Part shown: positions 15,401-21,859 of the stretch, piece after piece
How the letters are laid out: each line of letters opens with the position of its first letter
How positions within the stretch are numbered: position 1 is the first letter of the stretch
Assembly (NCBI GenBank): GCA_051889215.1
Contig: JBJFDC010000045.1
Coordinates: forward strand, 1 to 30,254
Length of the DNA: 30,254 nucleotides
Origin: UMGS1470 sp051889215
GTDB lineage: Bacteria; Bacillota; Clostridia; Christensenellales; UBA1242
Reading direction: 5' to 3'
The notes under the pieces: model-generated
Database searches by the model: none
What the model saw: only the letters and a program-made list of their open reading frames with translations
What the model was told of the DNA's origin: nothing
Translations under genes and position numbers: made by a program

Positions 15401-15682
15401 TTTGTTGTTTGAAAAATCTGTTTCGTCAATCGAAATGATGCCCATTTTTATGTTTTCGGATTGTCCAATTTTGTTCCAGCCCGTTGGATTTGATTGGAGT
15501 GCGCTTGAAGAGGAACTGTCAAAATCCTTGTTTGATATTGAAACCTCAACGATGTCAGATGTTTCTGCATAGACGCCTTCGGTTTTTGAAGACAAGGCAA
15601 GGCAAATTGGCATGCAAGCAAAAATCAGCAAGCAAATGACCGGAAAGATTATTTTTGTAAATTTGTATTTTTGTTGTCTCAT
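12476..15682 (-). CDS. Large surface protein: four jelly-roll-like modules, one membrane helix, cytoplasmic coiled coil
   Basis: A 1068-residue protein. A signal segment at 8-30 (IIFPVICLLIFACMPICLAL) is followed by four tandem modules of about 170-195 residues, ending in FFDDIEFF (218-225), ALDDIKFF (426-433), GFVDNVRLV (648-656) and VIVDNLVV (838-845). These closing strands, plus GxFxx openings such as VSNGHFNN, are typical of beta-jelly-roll carbohydrate-binding-like domains. A Thr/Gln/Glu linker leads to a membrane helix at about 897-919, then 150 Lys/Glu-rich residues predicted as cytoplasmic coiled coil. No catalytic domain or LPXTG signal is visible. AAGGGTG precedes the ATG. It could be a glycan-binding adhesin or a receptor passing a signal to a cytoplasmic partner; ligand unknown. 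Confidence 0.8.
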   Translation of the reverse strand: MRQQKYKFTKIIFPVICLLIFACMPICLALSSKTEGVYAETSDIVEVSISNKDFDSSSSSALQSNPTGWNKIGQSENIKMGIISIDETDFSNNKNNFGLEIGQNPGRGGTTASDKHILMINAQKNYAKAGFESSSTTSLDANSFYVVAINTKTTDSSFASIYIDGLVDEYDATNCFYEINFQQWTKNYFFIKTGATKKDIKIQMYLGSKNTPSSSVVFFDDIEFFKTSESLYQNLLNQQITENASKLDIAKTYREINLQNDYVDITSQISNANFNNPAIPVFSPVADSSAKFVDVRENTKYSNLSEDNSFALTIKNEQKSYSCYELKDIVVPAYGVYALSVDAKIIESISSSNATLKLVEDEEIKDDYPSYEPKTVELTISSAANAVKNDFNTYTFFVKGNGLRETKFSLQVSIGTKDSKATGEIALDDIKFFSMTSKDFDAAGGSFQKTLELNLSSSTPLVSNGHFNNYSVETPVEFDMGNPVFAFPYGVKSWTNEVDPNVEKDDVAFGIINTKTKFYNETEIGIANPQNPNFNILDPDSHEENANSNNILMFKNLASTYQSASLSSISLDSSSIYELTFDCKTELNAGALSFSVLSDSKAISKFSQINTNGEWKNYKVAIRTNAASNSIAIKFDFGTKEENAIGFGFVDNVRLVKKTMTNEQFLALQDSVNTKIVDFEKGNWKIVSDTQNIFGVWELLTSSSSLCDGAFAGVISANENAFGVTGENQDNNMLIVSNPEKGTSSITTKNDFHFASGKYYKITINVLTQRVTALESENDEELTYGASIKLSGFDTSIGNIVTNGEFETFTFLLKATEDSDQGLTLTLSSPTSSTLGTVIVDNLVVTELEQTEYDEAVELKNSKNQTKVAVVSNQTQEETTDQTTETQDSNKLSNKEIWLLVPSIIFGVAIIFAILAFTLRHIKIKKFEKTTQATYNRKSSLDREKAKIEAKKNIDKQIAEQVELQKIVENELSRLEENYQKDLQEFRTKGNSKTSKMEKEFKSYMNEKSKLDATLNSIKEKIKQLENPELLVLEEKKIYLKYQKEQERVQRHIKRETKKLEKAKKKQK

Positions 15683-15714
15683 AAAATCACCCTTAATTAA
15701 AATTTAACTTTGCC

Positions 15715-15743
15715 ATTATATAATAATATCTTAATAAAATCAA
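15715..15743 (-). promoter_or_regulatory. Promoter of the large surface protein gene
   Basis: On the minus strand TTGATT (15743-15738), 17 bases, TATAAT (15720-15715). The -10 sits in the palindrome ATTATATAAT, which also presents TATAAT on the plus strand (15719-15724), so the divergent permease genes may use the same site. Confidence 0.7.
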
Positions 15744-15775
15744 ATATTTTGGACTGAAAAAACAATAATAATATC

Positions 15776-16153
15776 ATGAACAAAAAAAGGATTGGTTTGC
15801 AAAAACTTTGGATTATTCTTTCTGGTGCTTTCATAGGGCTAGTCAATGGCTTTTTGGGAGGCGGGGGAGGAATGTTTTGCGTTCCAATATTGCAAAAACT
15901 ATATGCTCTCAAGACAAAAGAAGCGCATTCAACCGCTCTTGTTGTCATGCTTCCGCTCAGCATTGTCAGCAGCGTTATTTATCTTCTCAACAACAACGTT
16001 GACATGTTCAGTCTTGGATTGAGCGGGATTGGTGTTTTGTTTGGGGGCATTGTTGGGGCTGTTTTTCTCAAAAAAATCAAGTCAAAGTGGATTATGCTTG
16101 CCTTTGCCATAATAATGCTTGCGGCAGGAATAAAAATGGTGCTGCCATGGTAG
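15776..16153 (+). CDS. TSUP (TauE/SafE) family permease, first half-size subunit
   Basis: A 125-residue membrane protein with four hydrophobic segments and the TSUP signature near its N terminus (GLVNGFLGGGGGMFCVPIL). Canonical family members are about 250 residues with two such halves; this one is half length. It is followed, with a 7-base overlap, by another 125-residue half with the matching motif, so the two probably assemble into one transporter. TSUP proteins export or import small anions such as sulfite, sulfoacetate or sulfonates, but substrate cannot be assigned here. No Shine-Dalgarno sequence is evident before the ATG. Confidence 0.82.
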   Translation: MNKKRIGLQKLWIILSGAFIGLVNGFLGGGGGMFCVPILQKLYALKTKEAHSTALVVMLPLSIVSSVIYLLNNNVDMFSLGLSGIGVLFGGIVGAVFLKKIKSKWIMLAFAIIMLAAGIKMVLPW

Positions 16154-16524
16154 TTTTGTGGCTTATTCTCATTGGTCTCATATCTGGCATAATTTCTGGA
16201 ATGGGGCTTGGCGGCGGCACAATCATGATTCCCGCACTCACAATTTTTTTGGGAATACCTCAAACTGTTGCGCAGGGCATCAATCTGCTCGCTTTCATTC
16301 CGTCGGCAATCGTCGCAATAATTATTCACTCAAAAAATGGTTTCATACGAACAAAAAATATTCTATGGATAATTTTGCCCGGGCTGATATTTTCGGTGGT
16401 TGGCGCAAGCTTGACAAATTACATTCCCAGAAACATTGTCAGGATTGTCTTTGGCTGTTTTTTGATTGCCATTGCAGTTTGGCAGTTCATAACCTTTTTT
16501 ATGCTTATAAAAAACAAAAAATAG
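16147..16524 (+). CDS. TSUP (TauE/SafE) family permease, second half-size subunit
   Basis: A 125-residue membrane protein, the same length as its upstream partner. I start at the ATG at 16147, which overlaps the preceding stop (ATGGTAG); an earlier in-frame ATG at 16087 would add 20 residues that do not look like family sequence. The N terminus holds the TSUP glycine motif (SGIISGMGLGGGTIMIPAL), followed by a Pro/Ala-rich reentrant-type stretch and three more hydrophobic helices. Tight overlap implies coupled translation and a 1:1 complex with the first half. Substrate unknown. Confidence 0.8.
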   Translation: MVVLWLILIGLISGIISGMGLGGGTIMIPALTIFLGIPQTVAQGINLLAFIPSAIVAIIIHSKNGFIRTKNILWIILPGLIFSVVGASLTNYIPRNIVRIVFGCFLIAIAVWQFITFFMLIKNKK

Positions 16525-16553
16525 TGGACAAACTCTTCTTGTTATGATATTAT
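16525..16553 (+). promoter_or_regulatory. Promoter of the ferredoxin-Ppx-like operon
   Basis: TGGACA (16525-16530), 17 bases, TATTAT (16548-16553). It contains TTGTTATGATAT (16539-16550), the same string seen at the parE promoter (3917-3928). The expected start near 16560 leaves a short leader carrying GAGGTG. Confidence 0.65.
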
Positions 16554-16575
16554 ACTTGCTGATAGAGGTGAAACT

Positions 16576-16746
16576 ATGATTGACAAGAATAAATGTATCA
16601 GCTGCGGGGCATGTGTGTCAGTTTGTCCAGTCGAAGCGATTAAATTTGGTGATGATTCAAAACCTGTTGTTGATCCAAAAATTTGCGTAAAATGTGGCGC
16701 TTGTGAGAACACTTGTCCAGTTGAAGCAATAAAAATTGATTATTAA
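16576..16746 (+). CDS. Small 2[4Fe-4S] ferredoxin
   Basis: A 56-residue clostridial-type ferredoxin. Two CxxCxxCxxxCP motifs are present: Cys7, 10, 13, 17 (CISCGACVSVCP) and Cys37, 40, 43, 47 (CVKCGACENTCP). Each would bind one [4Fe-4S] cluster with the last Cys of each set completing the other cluster. It is a cytoplasmic low-potential electron carrier, consistent with an anaerobe. GAGGTG precedes the ATG by 5 bases. The Ppx-like gene starts 13 bases downstream with no terminator between, so they are cotranscribed. The functional link between the two is not obvious. Confidence 0.95.
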   Translation: MIDKNKCISCGACVSVCPVEAIKFGDDSKPVVDPKICVKCGACENTCPVEAIKIDY

Positions 16747-16759
16747 TTTTGAGGAAAAT

Positions 16760-18271
16760 ATGGAAAAGGTAGCTTTAATTGATCTTGAAAACAATGCTCT
16801 GCGTTTGGTTCTTCTAAACACGAAAGATGGCGGTTATTTTGACATCGTTGACGAACTCGAAGAACAAGTTAGTGTTGGAAAAGACATTCAGACCAGTGGC
16901 GTTTTGAAGCCAAAAACAATTTCTGAATGCATTGATATTTTGAAAATGTTCAGGAAGATTTGTGACAGACGTGGAGTCACAAAGATTGTTTGTGTTGCAA
17001 CAAGTTTGGTTCGCGATGCAAAAAATCAAAACAGTTTTTTGGACGAAGTTTATAACTCTTGCGGATTCACAATAAATTTGCTTTCGGTTGAAGAAGAAAT
17101 GCGTGCAACATATTCTGGTGTTGTCAACACTGTTGATATCCCAAAAGGAATAATAATTGAAATTGCAAACAATTCAACAAACATCATTCAATACAACAGA
17201 AGAACAATTCTCAATCAAGTGAATTTGCCATTTGGTGCTTTGAGTCTTGCTGATGAATTTGAAAAAGTTGAAAACATTTCTGAAAAATGCGAAAAAGTTG
17301 AAAGTTTTGTTGAAAAACAACTCAAAAAAGTTGAATTTATTGCAAATGTTGACCCCGAAGTTCAATTTATTGGAGCGGGCGCAATGTTTAGGAGCATTGG
17401 ATATCTTTCAAGAAAAACTTCAAGATATTCACTTGATATTGAAAACAACTACATTTTGAGCAAAGATAGTTTTTATGCGGTGAATAGTTTTGTTAAGACT
17501 TTGGACGTTGACAAAACAAAAAAACTTAAAGGTGTTTCATCTGAACGCGCTGATGTTGTCCTTTGTGGACTTGCGATTGCCAAAGCATTGTTTGACTACA
17601 TTCACATTGAGAATATGACGCTTTCTGCATATGGGAAAAAAGAGGGATTAATCTATAACAATGTTGTTCCTGAAGTAAATGACAAGCCACTTTCTGACAT
17701 GATGGGATTTTCAATCGAAAACATCAGAGCATTCCGCGATCAAGAAACGACAAACGCATCTCAAGTCTATAATTTGTCAATAATGTTGTTCAAACAACTC
17801 AAAGTGATTCACAAACTTCATCGTTTTTATGTCAAACCATTGCGCATCGCTGCATCGCTTTATGACAGTGGCAAGAGAATCAGATTTGAAAACAGCGAAA
17901 AGAATAGTTTTGAAGTCATTCTAAATTCAAATGTTAATGGTGTTTCCCAGAGAGAAATTTTGATTGCAGCATTTGCTTCAATTTGTCAAAATCTTGACAA
18001 TTTCAATTTGTCCGATTGGGTCAAATACAAAGACATTGTCACAGAAGAGGACCTCGACGCCGTTAGAAAACTTGGAACGATAATCAAACTTGCCGTCGCC
18101 CTCGACAAAACAAAATCAAGCGTGGTCAAAGACATCTCTTGTGATATCTTGGGAGATAGCGTAATCATGAAAACAGTTGTTGAAGGTGATGCGACATTCG
18201 AGATTTCTGAAGGCATGAAAACTGGTTCAGATTTCAAAAAGGTTTTCAAAAAATATTTGGAAGTAATCTAA
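16760..18271 (+). CDS. Ppx/GppA-like protein with eroded active-site motifs
   Basis: A 503-residue protein with the overall layout of exopolyphosphatase/pppGpp phosphatase: an actin-fold N-terminal half and a helical HD-like C-terminal half. The first phosphate loop, normally DLGSNS, reads DLENNALRL (8-16). The second, normally DIGGGS, reads EIANNSTNI (134-142). The HD motif position reads SLYDSG (367-371 region) rather than LLHDIG. The Glu-rich motif VEEEMRATYSG (110-120) is kept. So ATP/polyphosphate handling is probably lost or changed, and a binding or regulatory role is more likely. The start at 16760 has TTGAGGAAAAT upstream. It is second in the ferredoxin operon and ends at the terminator at 18277. 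Confidence 0.8.
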   Translation: MEKVALIDLENNALRLVLLNTKDGGYFDIVDELEEQVSVGKDIQTSGVLKPKTISECIDILKMFRKICDRRGVTKIVCVATSLVRDAKNQNSFLDEVYNSCGFTINLLSVEEEMRATYSGVVNTVDIPKGIIIEIANNSTNIIQYNRRTILNQVNLPFGALSLADEFEKVENISEKCEKVESFVEKQLKKVEFIANVDPEVQFIGAGAMFRSIGYLSRKTSRYSLDIENNYILSKDSFYAVNSFVKTLDVDKTKKLKGVSSERADVVLCGLAIAKALFDYIHIENMTLSAYGKKEGLIYNNVVPEVNDKPLSDMMGFSIENIRAFRDQETTNASQVYNLSIMLFKQLKVIHKLHRFYVKPLRIAASLYDSGKRIRFENSEKNSFEVILNSNVNGVSQREILIAAFASICQNLDNFNLSDWVKYKDIVTEEDLDAVRKLGTIIKLAVALDKTKSSVVKDISCDILGDSVIMKTVVEGDATFEISEGMKTGSDFKKVFKKYLEVI

Positions 18272-18276
18272 AACTG

Positions 18277-18304
18277 AAGGACATACAAGAGTATGTCCTT
18301 TTTT
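18277..18304 (+). terminator. Terminator of the ferredoxin-Ppx-like operon
   Basis: A 10-bp perfect stem AAGGACATAC/GTATGTCCTT with an AAGA tetraloop followed by a T run. Confidence 0.88.
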
Positions 18305-18323
18305 ATGCAATTTGAAAGATTAT

Positions 18324-18352
18324 TTGACAAAATATAATTGATGAAATAAAAT
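18324..18352 (+). promoter_or_regulatory. Promoter of the htrA-mreB-like operon
   Basis: Consensus TTGACA (18324-18329), 17 bases, TAAAAT (18347-18352). Start expected near 18359, just before the GGAGG of the protease gene. Confidence 0.72.
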
Positions 18353-18370
18353 GTAATCATGGAGGCGTAA

Positions 18371-19507
18371 ATGCGACAAACTTCAATTTTTAAAACTGTC
18401 ATGATTGTTGTCTTCTGTTTGGCGGTTGGCTGCATCGGAGGGTTTTTTATTGCATACTATCTCAATGGCGGGTTCTATTCTCCAATGGCTCAAGGCAGTC
18501 AAGTGGAGATTCAAGAAGGAGCAGATATCGCGACTGTTGCCCAAGCATATCAAGATGCTGTTGTGTCAATCAAAGTCGTCAGCAAAACAAATTCTGACTC
18601 ATTTTCATTGGGGAGTGGAGTTTGTGTTCATGCGGGCGGATATATTGTCACAAACTATCACGTTATTGCCCAACACAAAAGCAATCCAATTTATGAAATT
18701 TACACATTTTTGAATGGAGACCAAGAAAGAGGATACAAAAGTGAGCTTCTTTGGGCGAATGACGACCTTGATCTTGCAATAATAAAGTCTTCATACACTG
18801 ATATAAATTATGCAAAAATGAAAGACAGAATCTTTGATTGTGAAGAATCTGCCAAACTAAAAATTGGTGAAGAAGTTATCGCGATTGGAACACCAATCGA
18901 AATGACACTTCAAAACACAACAACTTTTGGTCGGGTGAATGGACTTAACCGCGTGGGAGCGGCAGATGGCGATGTGACAACAACACGCATATATGAATGT
19001 TTAATTCAACATCAAGCGACAATAAACTCTGGAAATTCAGGCGGTCCACTCATTGATTCAAATGGATATGTGGTTGGAATAAATTCTTGCAGCATGGTTG
19101 AGGATAAGAACGAAAATTATGTTGCTGAAATCAATTTCGCAGTTCCAATTTATCCTGTCATAAAAATTTTGAATGACGTTGTTCAAAGCTATGAAAACAA
19201 CAAAGAATATGTTGAGCCAATTCCTGCAATCACTTGTCAAGACAAGGTTTTTAGCAAATATATCAGTGGCGCATATTCGGGCGAAGGCGTTTTGATAAAA
19301 ACAAATCCGTATAGTGCAATAAATTCATATGCCTTGCTCAAAAACGATGTAATTTTGCAAATGAGTTATAATTCCAAAACCTATGATATTGGCTGTGTTT
19401 ACGATTTTTATTACAACTGTCTTCGTGCTGGAAAAGGCGCAAGCGTGACATTTGTCATTGAGCGCTCTGGTGTGAAAATGGAAACAAGTGCCATTGTTTT
19501 GCCATAA
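18371..19507 (+). CDS. HtrA/DegP-type membrane-anchored serine protease
   Basis: A 378-residue S1C protease. A membrane anchor at 9-31 (TVMIVVFCLAVGCIGGFFIA) places the protease domain outside the cell. The catalytic triad is His97 (VTNYHVI), Asp134 (DDLDLAII) and Ser223 (NSGNSGGPL). The last 90 residues (from about 285) resemble a shortened PDZ domain ending in a strand like GASVTFVIERSG. Role: quality control or signalling cleavage of extracytoplasmic proteins. GGAGG lies 5 bases before the ATG and a near-consensus promoter upstream. An MreB-like gene follows after 9 bases, so the two are cotranscribed, an unusual pairing for HtrA. Confidence 0.9.
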   Translation: MRQTSIFKTVMIVVFCLAVGCIGGFFIAYYLNGGFYSPMAQGSQVEIQEGADIATVAQAYQDAVVSIKVVSKTNSDSFSLGSGVCVHAGGYIVTNYHVIAQHKSNPIYEIYTFLNGDQERGYKSELLWANDDLDLAIIKSSYTDINYAKMKDRIFDCEESAKLKIGEEVIAIGTPIEMTLQNTTTFGRVNGLNRVGAADGDVTTTRIYECLIQHQATINSGNSGGPLIDSNGYVVGINSCSMVEDKNENYVAEINFAVPIYPVIKILNDVVQSYENNKEYVEPIPAITCQDKVFSKYISGAYSGEGVLIKTNPYSAINSYALLKNDVILQMSYNSKTYDIGCVYDFYYNCLRAGKGASVTFVIERSGVKMETSAIVLP

Positions 19508-19516
19508 GGAGAAAAT

Positions 19517-20527
19517 ATGAATTCAATAAAAATTGCGATTGATATGGGTTCAAGTCAAACAAAAATATACGAAAAAGATTGCGGTCTTGTTCTTTGCGAG
19601 CCAACGCTCATTGCATTGTCAAAAGTTTTTGGCAGCGAGCAAATCAAAGCGTTCGGCAATGAAGCAAAAGAAATGGAAGGGAAAACAGGCGACCAAACTG
19701 TTGTTTTTTCGCCAATCAGTCAAGGTGAAATCAGAAGTGAGGAATATGCTGCAACCTTGCTCAAACATTTTCTTCAAAAAATAAAACCAAAATCCATTTT
19801 CCCAAAGACTATTGATGCGGTTGTGTGTGTGCCTTGTGCTCTTAGTGACGAGCAAAAAGAAACATATGCAAAAGTGTGCTACAAAGCAGGAATTGCCAGT
19901 GTCAAACTCGTCCCAGGAGTTATCACAAGTGCGCTTGGTGGTGGCAAATTTGTTCACACTCCAACAACATATCTCATAGTTGATATTGGGCATGGCAAAA
20001 CCGATATCGCAATAGTTAATATGAACACAATCCTCAAGGGTTGCACAATAGGCATCGGTGGAGAAATTTGTGATGCAAAAATCATGTCGGCAGTCGAAGA
20101 AAACTATCAAGCATTCATAAGTCCACAAGCGGCAAATCAAATCAAGGAAGAAATTGGCTCGCTTTATGAGAGAGATATTCAAAACATTGAAGTTTTGGGT
20201 GTCGATTCAAAAACTCAAGCGCCAAAACCAATTATTGTTGTTGCAGATGTGGTCAAAGAGGGCATTATTGATTGTTTTGAAAAAATCGCCTACTCAATTG
20301 AATCAACAATAAATATGTGTTCGCCAGATGTCTGTTCTGACATAAGTCGCGGCGGAATATTCTTTTGTGGAGGGGTTTCCAAAATCAGCGGGCTTGAAGA
20401 CTTTATGAGAAAAAGACTCAAACTTCCTGTCAAAATCATTGAAGACCCTGAAATATGCTCAATTTTGGGCTGCGGCAAACTCCTTTCAGACACCGCTCAA
20501 CTTGGAGAAATACTAAAAGAGTTTTAA
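19517..20527 (+). CDS. Divergent MreB-family actin-like protein
   Basis: A 336-residue actin-fold protein with MreB-like order throughout: IDMGSSQTKIYEK (8-20), FGNEAKEM, a PCALSDEQKETYAKVCYKAG helix region, DIGHGKTDIAIV (156-167), IGIGGEICDAKIM, QIKEEIGS and FCGGVSKISGLEDFM. MreB forms membrane-associated filaments guiding wall synthesis. Deviations: the conserved Glu-Glu-Pro loop carrying the catalytic Glu reads LVPGVIT (131-137), and the second phosphate loop has His and Lys where GGGT is usual. It is therefore probably a paralogue with altered ATPase rather than the main rod-shape protein. AAGGAG precedes the ATG. Operon partner of the HtrA-like protease; terminator follows. Confidence 0.78.
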   Translation: MNSIKIAIDMGSSQTKIYEKDCGLVLCEPTLIALSKVFGSEQIKAFGNEAKEMEGKTGDQTVVFSPISQGEIRSEEYAATLLKHFLQKIKPKSIFPKTIDAVVCVPCALSDEQKETYAKVCYKAGIASVKLVPGVITSALGGGKFVHTPTTYLIVDIGHGKTDIAIVNMNTILKGCTIGIGGEICDAKIMSAVEENYQAFISPQAANQIKEEIGSLYERDIQNIEVLGVDSKTQAPKPIIVVADVVKEGIIDCFEKIAYSIESTINMCSPDVCSDISRGGIFFCGGVSKISGLEDFMRKRLKLPVKIIEDPEICSILGCGKLLSDTAQLGEILKEF

Positions 20528-20541
20528 TTTGTTAAAAATAG

Positions 20542-20586
20542 CAAAAAAGGAACAAAAAAAACCAAATTGTTCCTTTTGTTTTTTTT
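20542..20586 (+). terminator. Terminator after the mreB-like gene
   Basis: An 11-bp stem AAAAGGAACAA/TTGTTCCTTTT with an 11-base loop and a downstream T-rich tract. TTGTTC in the right arm and TAAAAT at 20589 (16-base spacing) could also form a weak promoter for minD. Confidence 0.8.
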
Positions 20587-20619
20587 AATAAAATTTTACA
20601 CTTGTTTCAAGGAGTTTTT

Positions 20620-21411
20620 ATGGCAAGAAAAATTGTCTTGACGAGTGGCAAGGGCGGGGTTGGAAAAACAACAGTGTGCGCAAATCTTGGTGCGACTCTT
20701 GCAAAATATGGCTTTCGAGTCGTTATCATTGACGTTGACATTGGACTGAACAATCTCGATGTTGTTATGGGACTGGAAGATAATGTCGTCTATGATATTT
20801 CAGATGTTGTAAAAAACAAATGTCGAGTTAAACAAGCGTTGGTTCAAGACCCGCGTTTTCCTTCGCTATATATTTTGGCATCAAATCATACATACAATTC
20901 GTGCAAAATAACAAAGGAAAACATCAAGGACATTGTCGAGGCGCTTGATGTTTCATTTGACTACATTTTGATTGATTGTCCGGCTGGGGTTGAAGAGGGC
21001 TTTTCAAGAGCAGTGTATCCGGCGCATGAAGCGATTGTTGTTGTCACACCGCATATTTCAAGCATAAGAGATGCGGACAAGGTTCTGGGAATTTTGTCGA
21101 CCTTCAATTTGGAAGAAAAATATATTGTCGTAAATCGAATGCGAGGCGATATGCAACTTGAAGGCAACATGCTCGATGAAAATCAAATTTCTGAAATGCT
21201 CGGCGTCAATCTTTTGGGGGTTATTCCCGAAGACGATGCTGTCAGCACGCTTCTCAATTTTGGTGGACTCGTGGGGCGTTCTCCCGCTGGGCGTGCGTTT
21301 TCATTGCTCTGTGAAAATTTGCATAATGGAACACGAAAAATTTATGACTGCACAAATCGTTATCGAGGAATCTCGGGGGTTATTCGCCGAGGTCTAAAAA
21401 AGATTATTTAG
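20620..21411 (+). CDS. minD: MinD, septum-site ATPase
   Basis: A 263-residue deviant Walker A ATPase that binds the membrane when ATP-loaded and directs inhibition of FtsZ away from the poles. Evidence: SGKGGVGKTT at 9-18, IDVDIGLNNLDVVMGLE, the Walker B-like strand YILIDCPAGVE, and a C-terminal amphipathic membrane helix (ISGVIRRGLKKII). The ATG at 20620 follows AAGGAG; the frame extends six codons further to a TTG but that would skip the good site. minE follows 8 bases downstream. minC is not in the window. Confidence 0.95.
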   Translation: MARKIVLTSGKGGVGKTTVCANLGATLAKYGFRVVIIDVDIGLNNLDVVMGLEDNVVYDISDVVKNKCRVKQALVQDPRFPSLYILASNHTYNSCKITKENIKDIVEALDVSFDYILIDCPAGVEEGFSRAVYPAHEAIVVVTPHISSIRDADKVLGILSTFNLEEKYIVVNRMRGDMQLEGNMLDENQISEMLGVNLLGVIPEDDAVSTLLNFGGLVGRSPAGRAFSLLCENLHNGTRKIYDCTNRYRGISGVIRRGLKKII

Positions 21412-21419
21412 GAGAGATG

Positions 21420-21650
21420 ATGGACAGCGCAAACAGGGTGAAAAAAATTCTCACATTTGACAAAAGGCAAGACCCAATCAAACTCAAAGGTCTGATTGAA
21501 AGTGACATAAAAAATGTGCTTTCTCAATATCTTGAACTCGACGAATTGGGGGTTGAGTGCGACATTGATGTCGATGTTGAAGGCATTCATCTAAATATGT
21601 ATGCTCGAGCAAAAAGGGCAAAGTTTATTGGCACACTTCCAATTGCATGA
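21420..21650 (+). CDS. minE: MinE, MinD topological specificity factor
   Basis: A 76-residue protein. Residues 1-30 (VKKILTFDKR region) correspond to the MinD-binding anti-MinCD part. LIESDIKNVLSQYLELDELG (25-44) and the strands ending in AKFIGTLPI match the MinE dimerisation domain. MinE stimulates MinD ATPase and drives Min patterning; clostridia often have it while Bacillus uses DivIVA. Two adjacent ATGs exist. I use the second (21420) because AGGAG is only 2 bases from the first but 5 from the second. Confidence 0.88.
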   Translation: MDSANRVKKILTFDKRQDPIKLKGLIESDIKNVLSQYLELDELGVECDIDVDVEGIHLNMYARAKRAKFIGTLPIA

Positions 21651-21654
21651 ATGA

Positions 21655-21852
21655 GACTTTGTCACCATATACTACAATGTGAAAGCATATGATGAGAAGC
21701 CGATAAAAACTGTTGAAGAGAAAATTGATTCTTGTTTAATTTCACAAAATTTAGACAAGAAATTTTTTTATAAATATTTTGCAATTTCATACTCAATTTT
21801 CATCGTATTTTTTGTTGCTTCAAACACGATTTTTTCTTGGAATTTATGGTGA
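21655..21852 (+). other. Cryptic 65-codon open stretch with a membrane segment; possible spoIVFA remnant or frameshifted gene
   Basis: The 209 bases between minE and the M50 protease contain a 65-codon open frame without an ATG. It reads a charged segment (KAYDEKPIKTVEEKID) followed by a hydrophobic helix (ISYSIFIVFFVASNTIF). The only standard start is a GTG at 21679 without a ribosome site. Removing one A at 21654 would join the ATG at 21651 to this frame. In Bacillus the gene between minD and spoIVFB is spoIVFA, which also has a cytoplasmic N part and one membrane helix. This may be a remnant, a very short relative, or chance. Confidence 0.3.
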
Positions 21853-21859
21853 CAAAAAC

